Source of the DNA: Streptomyces sp. NBC_01231
Lineage (GTDB): Bacteria > Actinomycetota > Actinomycetes > Streptomycetales > Streptomycetaceae
Length of the DNA stretch: 64,000 bases
NCBI GenBank assembly: GCA_035999765.1
Contig: CP108521.1
Location: 1,364,001-1,428,000 of the forward strand
Reading direction: 5' to 3'
Made by a program: the position numbers and the translations under genes. The notes beneath the pieces are model-generated. The model saw only the letters and a program-made list of their open reading frames with translations. It did not search any database and was not told the DNA's origin. Position 1 is the stretch's first letter, and each line of letters starts with the position of its first letter. Positions 24,630 through 33,471 of the stretch are shown here, in pieces.

Positions 24630-25385
24630 ATGCGTGTCGCCCTGTTCCTGACCTGCGTCAACGACACGCTGTATCCGGACACCGGGCGCGCCGTGGTGAA
24701 ACTGCTGACCAGGTTGGGCGTCGAGGTCGACTTCCCGATGGCCCAGACCTGCTGCGGGCAGGCGCACTACAACACCGGGTACCGGCATGAGGCGGAGCCA
24801 CTGGCCCGGCATTTCTCCGATGTCTTCCGGGACTACGAGGCGATCGTGACGCCGTCCGGGTCGTGCGGGGCGATGGTGCGGGAGCTGTATCCGCGGATGG
24901 GTGAGCGGGCCCGGGCCGAGGGGCGCGGGGACACCCTCGCGGCCACCCTGGCGCCGGTGGTGCCGAAGACGTACGAGCTCACGGAGTTCCTGGTGGACGT
25001 GCTGGGGGTGACGGACGTCGGGGCGTACTACCCGCACACGGTGACGTATCACCCGACCTGCCACGGCCTGCGCGGGCTCGGACTCGGTGACCGGCCCCGG
25101 CGGCTGCTGCAGTCCGTGAAGGGGCTGGACCTGGTCGAGTTGCCGGGTGCCGACGAGTGCTGCGGCTTCGGCGGGACGTTCGCGCTGAAGAACCCGGATG
25201 TCTCGGCGGCGATGGGCGCGGACAAGGTGCGCAACGCCGAGTCGACGGGCGCCGAGGTGCTGTGCGCGGCCGACAACTCCTGTCTGATGCACCTCGGCGG
25301 GACGATGACCCGGCTGAGGACGGGCATGCGGCCGGTGCACATCGCGGAGATCCTGGCGAGCACGGAGGAGGAACCGGCGGCATGA
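24630..25385 (+). CDS. lutA: Lactate utilization protein LutA (CCG-domain Fe-S protein)
   Basis: A 251-residue protein with two cysteine-rich CCG domains: TCCGQAHYNTGY (about 40-53) and DECCGFGGTF (about 171-180), plus TPSGSCGAMV and HPTCHGL. LutA works with LutB and LutC to oxidise L-lactate to pyruvate (known from Bacillus). Placed after the rhamnose genes, it should consume lactate from the lactaldehyde branch. The RBS is AAGGAG. The stop overlaps lutB in ATGA. Confidence 0.93.
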   Translation: MRVALFLTCVNDTLYPDTGRAVVKLLTRLGVEVDFPMAQTCCGQAHYNTGYRHEAEPLARHFSDVFRDYEAIVTPSGSCGAMVRELYPRMGERARAEGRGDTLAATLAPVVPKTYELTEFLVDVLGVTDVGAYYPHTVTYHPTCHGLRGLGLGDRPRRLLQSVKGLDLVELPGADECCGFGGTFALKNPDVSAAMGADKVRNAESTGAEVLCAADNSCLMHLGGTMTRLRTGMRPVHIAEILASTEEEPAA

Positions 25386-26893
25386 GCGGCACGTTCGTAG
25401 GAATGCCAGTGTTTTCCCCGACCACCCAGCCTGCGTTCCCGGAGGCCGCGCACGAGGCGGTCGGGAACCAGACCCTGCGCGGCAATCTGCGCCACGCCAC
25501 GCACACCATCCGCGCCAAGCGCGAGAAGGCCGTGGCCGAGGTGTCCGACTGGTCCGCGCTGCGGGAGGCGGGCAAGCAGATCAAGGACCACACACTGCGC
25601 CATCTGGACCGCTATCTGGTGCAGCTGGAGGAGGCGGTGACGGCCGCGGGCGGCACGGTCCACTGGGCCGCCGACGCCGACGAGGCCAACCGGATCGTCA
25701 CCGAACTCGTCCAGGAGACGGGCGAGTCGGAGGTCGTCAAGGTCAAGTCGATGGCCACGCAGGAGATCGGCCTCAACGAGGCCCTGGAGGCCGCGGGCAT
25801 CCGCGCCTACGAGACCGATCTCGCCGAGCTGATCGTGCAGTTGGGCAAGGACCGGCCCTCGCACATCCTCGTCCCCGCGATCCACCGCAACCGGGGTGAG
25901 ATCCGGGACATCTTCGCGCGCGAGATGAGCGAGTGGGGGCGTCCGGCGCCCGAGGGCCTGACCGACACGCCCGCCGAACTCGCCGAGGCGGCCCGGCTGC
26001 ACCTGCGGGAGAAGTTCCTGCGCGCCAAGGTCGGCGTCTCCGGCGCCAACTTCATGGTCGCCGAGACCGGCACGTTGGTGGTCGTGGAGTCCGAGGGCAA
26101 CGGGCGGATGTGCCTGACCCTGCCCGAGACGCTGATCTCGGTCGTCGGCATCGAGAAGATCGTGCCGACCTGGCGGGACCTGGAGGTCTTCCTGCAGACC
26201 CTCCCCCGCTCCTCGACGGCCGAGCGCATGAACCCGTACACGTCCACGTGGACCGGCACGACGGACTCCGAGACCGCTGACGGACCGCGGACCTTCCACC
26301 TGGTCCTCCTCGACAACGGCCGCACCGACACCCTCGCCGACGAGGTCGGCCGCCAGGCCCTGCGCTGCATCCGCTGCTCGGCGTGCCTGAACGTCTGCCC
26401 GGTGTACGAGCGGGCCGGCGGGCACGCCTACGGCTCGGTCTACCCGGGCCCGATCGGCGCCATCCTGAGCCCCCAGCTGCGGGGTACGGGAAGCGCGATC
26501 GACGCCTCCCTGCCGTACGCCTCGTCGCTGTGCGGGGCCTGTTACGAGGTGTGCCCGGTGGCCATCGACATTCCCGAGGTGCTGGTGCATCTGCGGGAGC
26601 GGGTCGTGGAGGGCGGCCAGGTGACGCGGGAGGGCAACAAGGTGGTCCTCAAGCCGGCCAAGGGGCACGTGGCCGAGCGGGCGGCGATGCGCGCGGCACG
26701 GTGGGCGTTCTCGCGCCCGGGGGCGTTGCGCACCGGCCAGCGGCTCGCGTCGCGCACCCGTCGCTTCCATCCCCGCACCCTGCCCGGCCCCGGCAGCGCG
26801 TGGAGCGGCACCCGGGACCTGCCGCCGCTGCCGGCGGAGCCGTTCCGCGACTGGTGGCAACGCACGAACGGCGGAAAGGACGGCGCGAAGTGA
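25382..26893 (+). CDS. lutB: Lactate utilization iron-sulfur protein LutB
   Basis: A 503-residue protein. The N-terminal LUD domain (residues 60-300; VKVKSMATQEIGLNEAL, GANFMVAETGTLVVVESEGN) is followed by two [4Fe-4S] ferredoxin-type motifs, CIRCSACLNVCPVY (about 330-343) and CGACYEVCPV (about 383-392). This is the electron-carrying subunit of the LutABC complex. The ATG at 25382 overlaps the lutA stop; a longer frame from 25157 lies inside lutA and is rejected. The stop overlaps the lutC GTG. Confidence 0.94.
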   Translation: MSGTFVGMPVFSPTTQPAFPEAAHEAVGNQTLRGNLRHATHTIRAKREKAVAEVSDWSALREAGKQIKDHTLRHLDRYLVQLEEAVTAAGGTVHWAADADEANRIVTELVQETGESEVVKVKSMATQEIGLNEALEAAGIRAYETDLAELIVQLGKDRPSHILVPAIHRNRGEIRDIFAREMSEWGRPAPEGLTDTPAELAEAARLHLREKFLRAKVGVSGANFMVAETGTLVVVESEGNGRMCLTLPETLISVVGIEKIVPTWRDLEVFLQTLPRSSTAERMNPYTSTWTGTTDSETADGPRTFHLVLLDNGRTDTLADEVGRQALRCIRCSACLNVCPVYERAGGHAYGSVYPGPIGAILSPQLRGTGSAIDASLPYASSLCGACYEVCPVAIDIPEVLVHLRERVVEGGQVTREGNKVVLKPAKGHVAERAAMRAARWAFSRPGALRTGQRLASRTRRFHPRTLPGPGSAWSGTRDLPPLPAEPFRDWWQRTNGGKDGAK

Positions 26894-27534
26894 GCAGCAG
26901 GGATCGGATCCTGGGCCGGGTGCGACGCGCGCTCGCGGACGTACCGTCGGACGACACGTCGTACCAGCAGGCGGTCGCGCGCGACTACGTGCGTGAGCAC
27001 GGGGACCGGAGCGTCGAGCAGACCGTGGATCTGCTGGCCGAGAACCTGGCGGACTACCGGGCGATCGTGCACCGCTGCGGTGCCGCGGACCTGGCGGCGA
27101 CGATCGCCGGGATGCTGGCCGCGCGGGGCTCGACGTCCGTGGTCGTGCCGCCGGGTCTGGAGCCGGAGTGGCTCGCGCGGACGGAGGCCGAGCGGATCCC
27201 CGACCGGGCGGAGAGCACTCCGTACGAACTGGACCGGGTGGACAGCGTGGTGACCGCGTGTGCGGTGGCGGTCGCCGAGACCGGCACCATCGTCCTGGAC
27301 GGCTCCCCCGACCAGGGTCGCCGCCGCATCACCCTCGTCCCCGACCACCACATCTGTGTCGTACGGGTACCCGAGCAGGTCGTCTCCTCAGTGCCCCAGG
27401 GCCTCGAACGCCTCGACCCGGCCCGCCCGTTGACCTGGATCTCCGGCCCGTCGGCGACCAGCGACATCGAGCTGGACCGGGTGGAGGGGGTGCACGGGCC
27501 GCGCACGCTGGAAGTGGTGCTGGTGACCGCCTGA
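26890..27534 (+). CDS. lutC: Lactate utilization protein LutC
   Basis: A 214-residue LUD-domain protein. SSRDRILGRVRRAL is the usual N-terminus; VVTACAVAVAETGTIVLDGS and SATSDIELDRVEGVHGPRTL are the family signatures. It completes the LutABC set. The GTG at 26890 forms a 4-base GTGA overlap with lutB. It is convergent with the lipoprotein gene that follows. Confidence 0.94.
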   Translation: MSSRDRILGRVRRALADVPSDDTSYQQAVARDYVREHGDRSVEQTVDLLAENLADYRAIVHRCGAADLAATIAGMLAARGSTSVVVPPGLEPEWLARTEAERIPDRAESTPYELDRVDSVVTACAVAVAETGTIVLDGSPDQGRRRITLVPDHHICVVRVPEQVVSSVPQGLERLDPARPLTWISGPSATSDIELDRVEGVHGPRTLEVVLVTA

Positions 27535-27549
27535 GCGCCGACTCGTCCG

Positions 27550-27578
27550 GTACGGGCTCGTCGGGGTGACCCCCGTAC
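27550..27578. terminator. Possible hairpin terminator after lutC
   Basis: GTACGGG (27550-27556) pairs with CCCGTAC (27572-27578). A smaller CGGGG/CCCCG hairpin is nested between them. It lies between the convergent lutC and lipoprotein genes. Confidence 0.4.
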
Positions 27579-27586
27579 GGCCCGTC

Positions 27587-28192
27587 TCAGTGGCCGGGGG
27601 CGGGTTGGACGCAGCCGCCCTCCAGGTAGGGTCCGTGGGCCTCGATCATGTTCCGCTGCGGCGTCAGTGTGCCCGTGACACACACGCCGTCCAGGCCGAT
27701 GACGAAGTGGACCGTGCCGTCCACGGACTGGAACCGCTCGACCTTGTCGCCGTAGCCGAGGCGGGACAGTTCGGTGTCGACCCGCGCCCTGTCCACGGGG
27801 ACCTCCCGGAGGTTCTCGGTCAGCCGTCGGGCGTGGACCTCGCCCCGGCAGTCGGCCAGGCCCTTGAGGGGCAGGGTCCGCCGGTAGGCGTGGTTGTCGG
27901 CGTAGTTCGGGGGCGGGTCCATCGCTCCCGTGGCGGGCGGCGAGGAGGACTTCTTGGCCGGCGGCCGGGGCGTCGTACCGCAGGCCGTGTCCTCCAGCCG
28001 CCGCAACTCGGCGCTGACGCGACGCGTCGGCTGCGCCGGAGACGCGGGAGCGGAGGTGCTCGGCGCGCTCGGGTCGGCGGCGGGCCCGGTCCCGTCACCG
28101 TCCACGCGGGTGTCGCCGCATCCAGCGAGGGTGAGGAGGATCCCGGACGCCAGGGTCGCCAGGGCCGCGCGGCCCACCGTGCTTCTTCGCAT
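27587..28192 (-). CDS. Putative secreted lipoprotein, unknown function
   Basis: A 201-residue protein. The lipoprotein signal runs from RRSTVGRAALATL to LAGC (Cys25), followed by a Pro/Ser/Ala/Thr linker (about 30-58) and a second Ser/Pro patch. The remaining part holds four Cys (DTACGT, ADCRGE, DGVCVTG, GGCVQP) that could form two disulfides outside the membrane. LPLKGLADCRGEVHARRL and YGDKVERFQSVDGTVHFVIG are the most ordered segments. I do not recognise a named family. It is divergent from the ABC transporter at 28411. Confidence 0.72.
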   Translation of the reverse strand: MRRSTVGRAALATLASGILLTLAGCGDTRVDGDGTGPAADPSAPSTSAPASPAQPTRRVSAELRRLEDTACGTTPRPPAKKSSSPPATGAMDPPPNYADNHAYRRTLPLKGLADCRGEVHARRLTENLREVPVDRARVDTELSRLGYGDKVERFQSVDGTVHFVIGLDGVCVTGTLTPQRNMIEAHGPYLEGGCVQPAPGH

Positions 28193-28410
28193 CCGCCGAG
28201 TGGACCAGAGCGGGGCCGGCCGAGGCAGTGGCGGAAGCCATACCTCCGGTCACAGACGGGTCACAGTGCGTGCCGCCCCCAGGCGGCAGGTGCCGCGAGG
28301 TGTCGCTGAGTACACCCCCACATACGGGTTCTGCGTCCCATGTGCCCCGCCCTTGGTCTCCGTAGCTTCTTCAGCAGGGCACACGGCGTGCCGGACGGAG
28401 AGGGACGACG

Positions 28411-29196
28411 ATGTTTCGCACAGGCTCACGACGTACGCACGACACGGAGCCCGCCGCCGAGGCGCTGCGGCTGGTCAAGGTCTGCAAGACCTACGGCACG
28501 GACGACAGTGCCGTGACCGCGCTGGACGGAGTCACCCTGTGCCTCGGTCGCGGCACCTTCACCGCGGTGATGGGGCCGTCGGGCTCCGGCAAGTCCACGC
28601 TGTTGCAGTGCGCGGCGGGGCTGGACCTCCCCGACAGCGGGATCGTGCGGGTGGACGGCACCGAGCTGACCGGCGGGGGCGAGGCCGAGTTGACGAGGTT
28701 CCGGCGCGGCCGGATCGGGTTCGTGTTCCAGCAGTACAACCTGCTGGACACGTTGACCGTCGCGCAGAACACGGTGCTGCCCCTCAAGCTCGCCGGGCAG
28801 CGCGTGGACCGCCGGCGGACCCGGGAGATCCTGACGGCCGTCGGCCTGGGCGACCGCCTCGGCCACCGGCCCGACCAGTTGTCCGGCGGTCAGCGGCAGC
28901 GCGTGGCGATCGCCCGTGCGCTGGTCACCGAACCCCGGGTGATCTTCGCGGACGAGCCGACCGGCGCCCTGGACACCCGCAGCGCCCGGGGTGTGCTGAG
29001 GCTGCTGCAGGACGCGGTGCGGGTGCACGGCCGGACCGTGGTGATGGTGACCCACGATCCGGTCGCCGCGTCCTACGCCGACTGCGTGCTGTTCCTCGCC
29101 GACGGCCGGCTGGCCGGGCGGATGGACGACCCGACTCCGGACGCGGTGGCCGAGCGGCTGGCGCACCTGGGCGACGACACGATGGCGGGGGTGTGA
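28411..29196 (+). CDS. ABC transporter ATP-binding protein (MacB/BceA type)
   Basis: A 261-residue ATPase: Walker [10 protein letters not shown] (about 56-64), Q-loop [12 protein letters not shown], signature [15 protein letters not shown], and Walker [16 protein letters not shown]. This cluster (MacB/LolD/BceA) partners with FtsX-type permeases, and the gene for one starts 3 bases after its stop. BceAB systems detoxify or sense cell-wall peptides, while LolCDE moves lipoproteins; the ten-helix partner here favours the Bce-like type. No histidine kinase/response regulator pair is adjacent. Confidence 0.92.
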   Translation: MFRTGSRRTHDTEPAAEALRLVKVCKTYGTDDSAVTALDGVTLCLGRGTFTAVMGPSGSGKSTLLQCAAGLDLPDSGIVRVDGTELTGGGEAELTRFRRGRIGFVFQQYNLLDTLTVAQNTVLPLKLAGQRVDRRRTREILTAVGLGDRLGHRPDQLSGGQRQRVAIARALVTEPRVIFADEPTGALDTRSARGVLRLLQDAVRVHGRTVVMVTHDPVAASYADCVLFLADGRLAGRMDDPTPDAVAERLAHLGDDTMAGV

Positions 29197-29199
29197 GCG

Positions 29200-30510
29200 A
29201 TGTTCATGCTGGCGATGCGGTCGATACGCAAACGGCCCGGACGGTTCCTCGCGACGCTGCTGTCCGCCTTTCTGGGCGCGGCGATCATCATGACGTTCAA
29301 CTCGCTGTACGACACGGCGGGACAGGCCGGCGTCGACTCGGTGAGCGCGGAGACGCTGACCACGTCGGCGAGCGTGGTCGGCGGTTACGGCACCCTGCTG
29401 GTGTTCTTCGCCGTCGCCTCGACGCTGACGGTCAACGTCCGCCAGCGGACGGCGGAGTTGGAGCTGCTGCGCTGCTCGGGCGCGACCCCGGCTCAGCTGA
29501 GGCGGATGGTCGTGGGTGAGGCGGTGGCCGTGGCCCTGGTGGGTGCCGTGCTGGCGATCGGTCCGGCCATGCTCGGCGGGCGGGCCCTGCTGGGAATGTT
29601 CCAGGACAGCGGGCAGGTCGCACGGTCGGTCGACCACTCGTTCGGGCCGGTCGCGCTGATGTCGGGCGTCGACATCACGCTGCTCGCCGCGGCGGGCGCC
29701 GCGCTCCTCGCCGTACGGCGGGCGACGCGCGGGCACCGGCGGCGGGGCGGGGCACGGAGGTTCCTCGCGTACGCCGCGCTGCTGACGGGTGCCATGGGGA
29801 CGCTGTCCACCTTCGCCTTCTCGGCGACGGACCCGGCGCTGATGGCGGCGCCGGCGTACGGGGCGATCCTGTTGTCGGTGGGCTTCGCGCTGCTGTCGCC
29901 GCGACTGCTGAAGGGCGTGCTGGACCGGCTGCCGCTGACCGGTGCGAGCGGTTGGCTGGCGGTGCGCAATCTGCGCCGTCGGGCGGACCACCTCGCGGGG
30001 ATCCTGATGTCGCTGATCCTGTTCACGGCGGTGGCCACGGCCACGTTGTACATGCAGGCGGTGGAGAGCGATGCCATCGAGGCCTCGGGCCTGACCAAGT
30101 CCGTCGACGCCAAGAACCTGGAGACGCTGAACCTCACCATCGTCGGCATCATCGTGGTGTTCGTCTGCGTGATGCTGGTCAACTCCCTGTACGCGGCGAC
30201 CTCTTACCGCGGCCGGGAATTCGGGCAGCAGCGCCTCGCGGGTGCGACTCCGGGGCAGGTGCTCGGCACGGTCGGTGTCGAGGGGCTGATCCTGACGGTC
30301 ACGGGTCTGTTCTTCGGCACGGTGGCCGCGCTGGCCGGGATCATTGCGTTCACCGTCGTCCGTACCGACTCGGTACTGCCCGACCGGGGCCTGGGCATCT
30401 GGCTGGCCGTCGTGTCGATCGCGGCGGCGGCGACGCTGGGGACCGGTCTGGTCACGGCCCGGCGGGTGCTGCGCACTCCGGCGGTGGGGGCGGTGGGACT
30501 GGCCGCGTGA
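29200..30510 (+). CDS. FtsX-like ABC transporter permease (BceB-like)
   Basis: A 436-residue membrane protein with ten predicted helices: one near residue 20, three clustered at 60-125, four in the middle (about 150-325), and two at the C-terminus. This layout is typical of BceB-type permeases with two FtsX domains. AVRNLRRRADHLAGILMSL and YRGREFGQQRLAGATPGQV are the FtsX-domain entry motifs. No large extracellular domain is obvious, unlike true BceB of Firmicutes, so the substrate is unclear. It forms a two-gene unit with the preceding ATPase and ends at a UUCG-capped terminator. Confidence 0.88.
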   Translation: MFMLAMRSIRKRPGRFLATLLSAFLGAAIIMTFNSLYDTAGQAGVDSVSAETLTTSASVVGGYGTLLVFFAVASTLTVNVRQRTAELELLRCSGATPAQLRRMVVGEAVAVALVGAVLAIGPAMLGGRALLGMFQDSGQVARSVDHSFGPVALMSGVDITLLAAAGAALLAVRRATRGHRRRGGARRFLAYAALLTGAMGTLSTFAFSATDPALMAAPAYGAILLSVGFALLSPRLLKGVLDRLPLTGASGWLAVRNLRRRADHLAGILMSLILFTAVATATLYMQAVESDAIEASGLTKSVDAKNLETLNLTIVGIIVVFVCVMLVNSLYAATSYRGREFGQQRLAGATPGQVLGTVGVEGLILTVTGLFFGTVAALAGIIAFTVVRTDSVLPDRGLGIWLAVVSIAAAATLGTGLVTARRVLRTPAVGAVGLAA

Positions 30511-30554
30511 GCCGGGCCGGCCGCGTGAGCGATACAGGACCGGCCAGGGGCACA

Positions 30555-30580
30555 GGGGCAGTCACTTCGGTGGCTGCCCC
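30555..30580 (+). terminator. Hairpin terminator after the ABC permease
   Basis: GGGGCAGTCAC-TTCG-GTGGCTGCCCC: 11-bp stem with one T-G wobble and a UUCG tetraloop, 45 bases after the permease stop. No T-run follows, as usual in Streptomyces. Confidence 0.72.
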
Positions 30581-30694
30581 ATCTCCGTTCACTCGGTGGC
30601 TCCCACACGGTGAGAGACGCCACCCCGTGACACGGGCGGTGAACAAGCGCTTAGATAGTGATCCGATCTGGTCCGCGCCCAGCTGGAGGCCCCG

Positions 30695-31555
30695 TTGCTG
30701 TTCACTTCCGTCGACGACGTCTCCGCACGCCTGGCAGGGACCGGCTACCTGGCCTCCCCCTCCGTCGCCACCACCGTCTTTCTCGCCGACCGCCTCGGCA
30801 AGCCGCTTCTCGTCGAAGGTCCCGCCGGGGTCGGCAAGACCGAGCTCGCGAAGGCCGTGGCCCAGGTCGCGCAGGCGCGCCTGGTCCGTCTGCAGTGCTA
30901 CGAGGGCGTCGACGAGTCCCGCGCCCTGTACGAGTGGAACCATGCCAAGCAGCTGTTGCGGATCAGCGCCGGCCGCGACGAGAGCTGGGACGAGACCCGC
31001 ACCGACATCTTCAGCGAGGAGTTCCTGCTCCCCCGCCCGCTGCTGACCGCGATCCGGGGCGACGAGCCGAAGGTGCTGCTGATCGACGAGACCGACAAGG
31101 CGGACGTCGAGGTGGAGGGCCTGCTTCTGGAGGTGCTCAGCGACTTCCAGGTGACGGTGCCCGAGCTGGGCACGGTCACCGCGACCCGCCGCCCCTTCGT
31201 GGTCCTCACCTCGAACGCGAGCCGCGAACTGTCGGAGGCGCTGCGCCGCCGCTGTCTGTTCCTGCACATCGGCTTCCCCGAGGAGGAACTGGAGCGCCGG
31301 ATCGTACGGCTGAAGGTTCCCGGCCTGGACGAAACGCTGGCCGAGTCGGTGGTACGGGTCGTCGGCGCGCTGCGGGCGATGGACCTGCGGAAGGTGCCGT
31401 CGGTGGCCGAGACCATCGACTGGGCGCGCACGCTCCTCGCACTCGGCGCCGACACCCTCGACGAGACCGTCGTTCGGGACAGCCTGGGCGTGCTCCTCAA
31501 GCACCAGGACGACATCCTCAAGGCCTCCGCGAAGCTGGATCTGGAGGCCCTGTGA
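30695..31555 (+). CDS. MoxR-family AAA+ ATPase
   Basis: A 286-residue ATPase. Walker A is GPAGVGKT (residues 42-49), Walker B VLLIDETDKAD (about 128), sensor VLTSNASRELSEALRRRC. MoxR proteins act as chaperones that insert metals or activate partner enzymes together with a VWA protein (family knowledge). The start is a rare TTG at 30695, supported by GGAGG five bases upstream; no ATG or GTG lies suitably nearby. The stop overlaps the VWA gene GTG in GTGA, so the two are co-translated. Confidence 0.88.
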   Translation: MLFTSVDDVSARLAGTGYLASPSVATTVFLADRLGKPLLVEGPAGVGKTELAKAVAQVAQARLVRLQCYEGVDESRALYEWNHAKQLLRISAGRDESWDETRTDIFSEEFLLPRPLLTAIRGDEPKVLLIDETDKADVEVEGLLLEVLSDFQVTVPELGTVTATRRPFVVLTSNASRELSEALRRRCLFLHIGFPEEELERRIVRLKVPGLDETLAESVVRVVGALRAMDLRKVPSVAETIDWARTLLALGADTLDETVVRDSLGVLLKHQDDILKASAKLDLEAL

Positions 31556-32910
31556 CGGCGCCGACCGGTGTCGCGGAGCGGCTGACGTCACTCGTCGGGG
31601 CGCTGCGCGCGCACGGCATCCGGGTCGGCACCGGCGAGAGCGTGGACGCCGCGCGGGCGGTGGAGGCGCTGGGCCTCGCCGACCGGGAACGGCTGCGCGA
31701 GGGACTGGCGGCGACCCTGCTGCACGGCACGGCCCAGCGGCCGGTGTTCGACCCGGTCTTCGACCTGTACTTCCCACGGGGCGTGGGCGCGCCCGGGACC
31801 GAGCCCGTGGACCGGGACGACCTGCGCGAGCGGCTCGCCGCCGCGCTGGCCGCGAACGACCGGGCGCTCCTTGACCGGTTGGCCGCCGAGGCGGTCGACG
31901 CGTTCGGTAGCTACGGTTCCGCGTCGGCGTCGGACGGCTGGTCGTCACACCAGGCGCTGGACCGGCTGCGTCCGCAGACGCTCCTCGCGCGCGTCCGGGA
32001 TGACGTCCGCGCGCAGGGCGGCGGTTCGGGGTTCACCGACCGGCTGCTGGAGGACGAGATCCGGCAGCGCATCGAGGTCTTTCGCCGGATGGTGGCCGCG
32101 GAGGCGCGGCGCCGGGTCGCCGAGCGGCGCGGCCGGGACCAGATCGCCCGGCGGGCGGTGGCCCCGACCGCCGACCGGGTCGACTTCCTGTTCGCGGGGA
32201 AGTCCCAGCTCGCCGAGTTGCGCAGGACGGTGCAGCCACTGGCCCGCAAGCTGGCCACCCGGCTGGCGGCACGCCGCCGGAGGAGCTCCCGGGGCACGAT
32301 CGACCTGCGGCGCACCCTGCGCGGGTCGCTGTCCACGGGTGGGGTCCCGATGCGCCCGGTGCTGCGCCGCCGCCGTCCCGCTCGCCCCGAACTGGCGCTG
32401 CTGTGCGATGTGTCGGGCTCGGTGTCCGGGTTCTCCGACTTCACGATGCTGCTGGTGCAGGCGTTGCACGACCAGTTCAGCAAGGTGCGGGTGTTCGCCT
32501 TCGTCAACCGGGTCGACGAGGTGACCGGACTGCTCGAGCACGGCGCGGCCGATCCGGAGGGGCTCGGCGCCCGGATTCGCTCGGAAGCCGTGCTCACCGG
32601 CTGGCACGGCAGCAGCGACTACGGTGTGGCGCTGGGCGAGTTCGCCGAGCGGTACGGCGACGCGGTCGGCCCGAGAACGACCGTCCTGATCCTCGGTGAC
32701 GCCCGCACCAACATGAGCGACCCGAACCTGCCCGCCCTGCGGCGGATCGCCGAACGAGCCCGTCGCATCCACTGGTTGAACCCGGAAGCCGGCACGCAAT
32801 GGGGCAGTGGTGACTCCGCCGCCCCCGCCTACGCCGAACTGGTCGAGATGCACGAGTGCCGCACCGCCCGGCAACTCAGCGCCCTGGTCGGACGCCTGCT
32901 GCCGGTCTGA
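31552..32910 (+). CDS. VWA domain protein (CoxE-like), MoxR partner
   Basis: A 452-residue protein. The C-terminal von Willebrand A domain carries the MIDAS motif DVSGS (residues 286-290) with later GDARTN. The N-terminal 270 residues are Arg-rich and helical. This is the CoxE/YeaD-like partner of MoxR ATPases; CoxDE pairs mature CO-dehydrogenase-type enzymes, but no such oxidase lies nearby, so the client is unknown. It starts at GTG 31552 with a 4-base overlap of the ATPase stop. Confidence 0.87.
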   Translation: MTAPTGVAERLTSLVGALRAHGIRVGTGESVDAARAVEALGLADRERLREGLAATLLHGTAQRPVFDPVFDLYFPRGVGAPGTEPVDRDDLRERLAAALAANDRALLDRLAAEAVDAFGSYGSASASDGWSSHQALDRLRPQTLLARVRDDVRAQGGGSGFTDRLLEDEIRQRIEVFRRMVAAEARRRVAERRGRDQIARRAVAPTADRVDFLFAGKSQLAELRRTVQPLARKLATRLAARRRRSSRGTIDLRRTLRGSLSTGGVPMRPVLRRRRPARPELALLCDVSGSVSGFSDFTMLLVQALHDQFSKVRVFAFVNRVDEVTGLLEHGAADPEGLGARIRSEAVLTGWHGSSDYGVALGEFAERYGDAVGPRTTVLILGDARTNMSDPNLPALRRIAERARRIHWLNPEAGTQWGSGDSAAPAYAELVEMHECRTARQLSALVGRLLPV

Positions 32911-32925
32911 CCGCGCACCCGTGAG

Positions 32926-32947
32926 GGGGACGCTCTCCCGCGTCCCC
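32926..32947. terminator. Bidirectional hairpin between VWA and cupin genes
   Basis: GGGGACGC-TCTCCC-GCGTCCCC: perfect 8-bp stem with a 6-base loop, centred between the two convergent stop codons. Confidence 0.68.
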
Positions 32948-32961
32948 GCCCTCGGCCGGGC

Positions 32962-33321
32962 TTACTTGGCCTTCGCGTAGTCCGTGGCCATGCCGCCCGC
33001 GAAGTCGTACACCACGGCCTGTTCGTCGCCCACGACCCAGGCGTCGTGTCCGGGCGCGACGACGAAGACGTCACCAGGGCCCACCTCGCTCTCGGCGCCG
33101 TCGTCCATACGGATGCGCATGCGCCCCTGGACCACGTAGCCGTTGTGGTGCACCTGGCAGCTGTCCGTGCCCGCTATCGGCGCCACGGATTCCGTCCAGC
33201 GCCAGCCCGGCTCGAACGTCGCCACGGCGAAGTCGAGGCCGGTGAGGTGGACGGCTTCGAGGTGCCCTCGGGGGAAATCGCGGCGCTCATCAGCCTTTTC
33301 GAGTGTCTTGATCTCCAGCAT
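32962..33321 (-). CDS. Small single-domain cupin protein
   Basis: A 119-residue cupin. The metal-site-like motif GTDSCQVHHNGYVVQGRM and the second motif GPGDVFVVAPGHDAWVVGDE fit a single-domain RmlC-like barrel. The ATG at 33321 is preceded by GGAAGGGAGA; a longer frame to 33444 is unconserved. It has no enzymatic signature and may bind a small ligand or act as a mononuclear metal protein. The PLP dehydratase gene lies 150 bases upstream on the same strand. Confidence 0.8.
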   Translation of the reverse strand: MLEIKTLEKADERRDFPRGHLEAVHLTGLDFAVATFEPGWRWTESVAPIAGTDSCQVHHNGYVVQGRMRIRMDDGAESEVGPGDVFVVAPGHDAWVVGDEQAVVYDFAGGMATDYAKAK

Positions 33322-33471
33322 GACGGCTCTCCCTTCCGGCCGTTCTCCGAACGGCCGAGGCCGGTCTCCGTCTCCCCGCCCACCACGAGCGGAACCGGCG
33401 GGGGCCGTGCCCCACCACTCCATCGTCCGCCCGTACGCCCGCAACCGCCATCCGGGTGACGGCGCCCGAGG

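Noticed and set aside
25049..26860. Open frame of 603 codons on the minus strand
   Set aside because: Shadow of lutA/lutB; Arg/His-rich translation without motifs.
30640..30664. AAGCGCTT palindrome upstream of the MoxR gene as a TetR operator
   Set aside because: Only 8 bp of symmetry and no TetR gene beside it; not supported enough to list.
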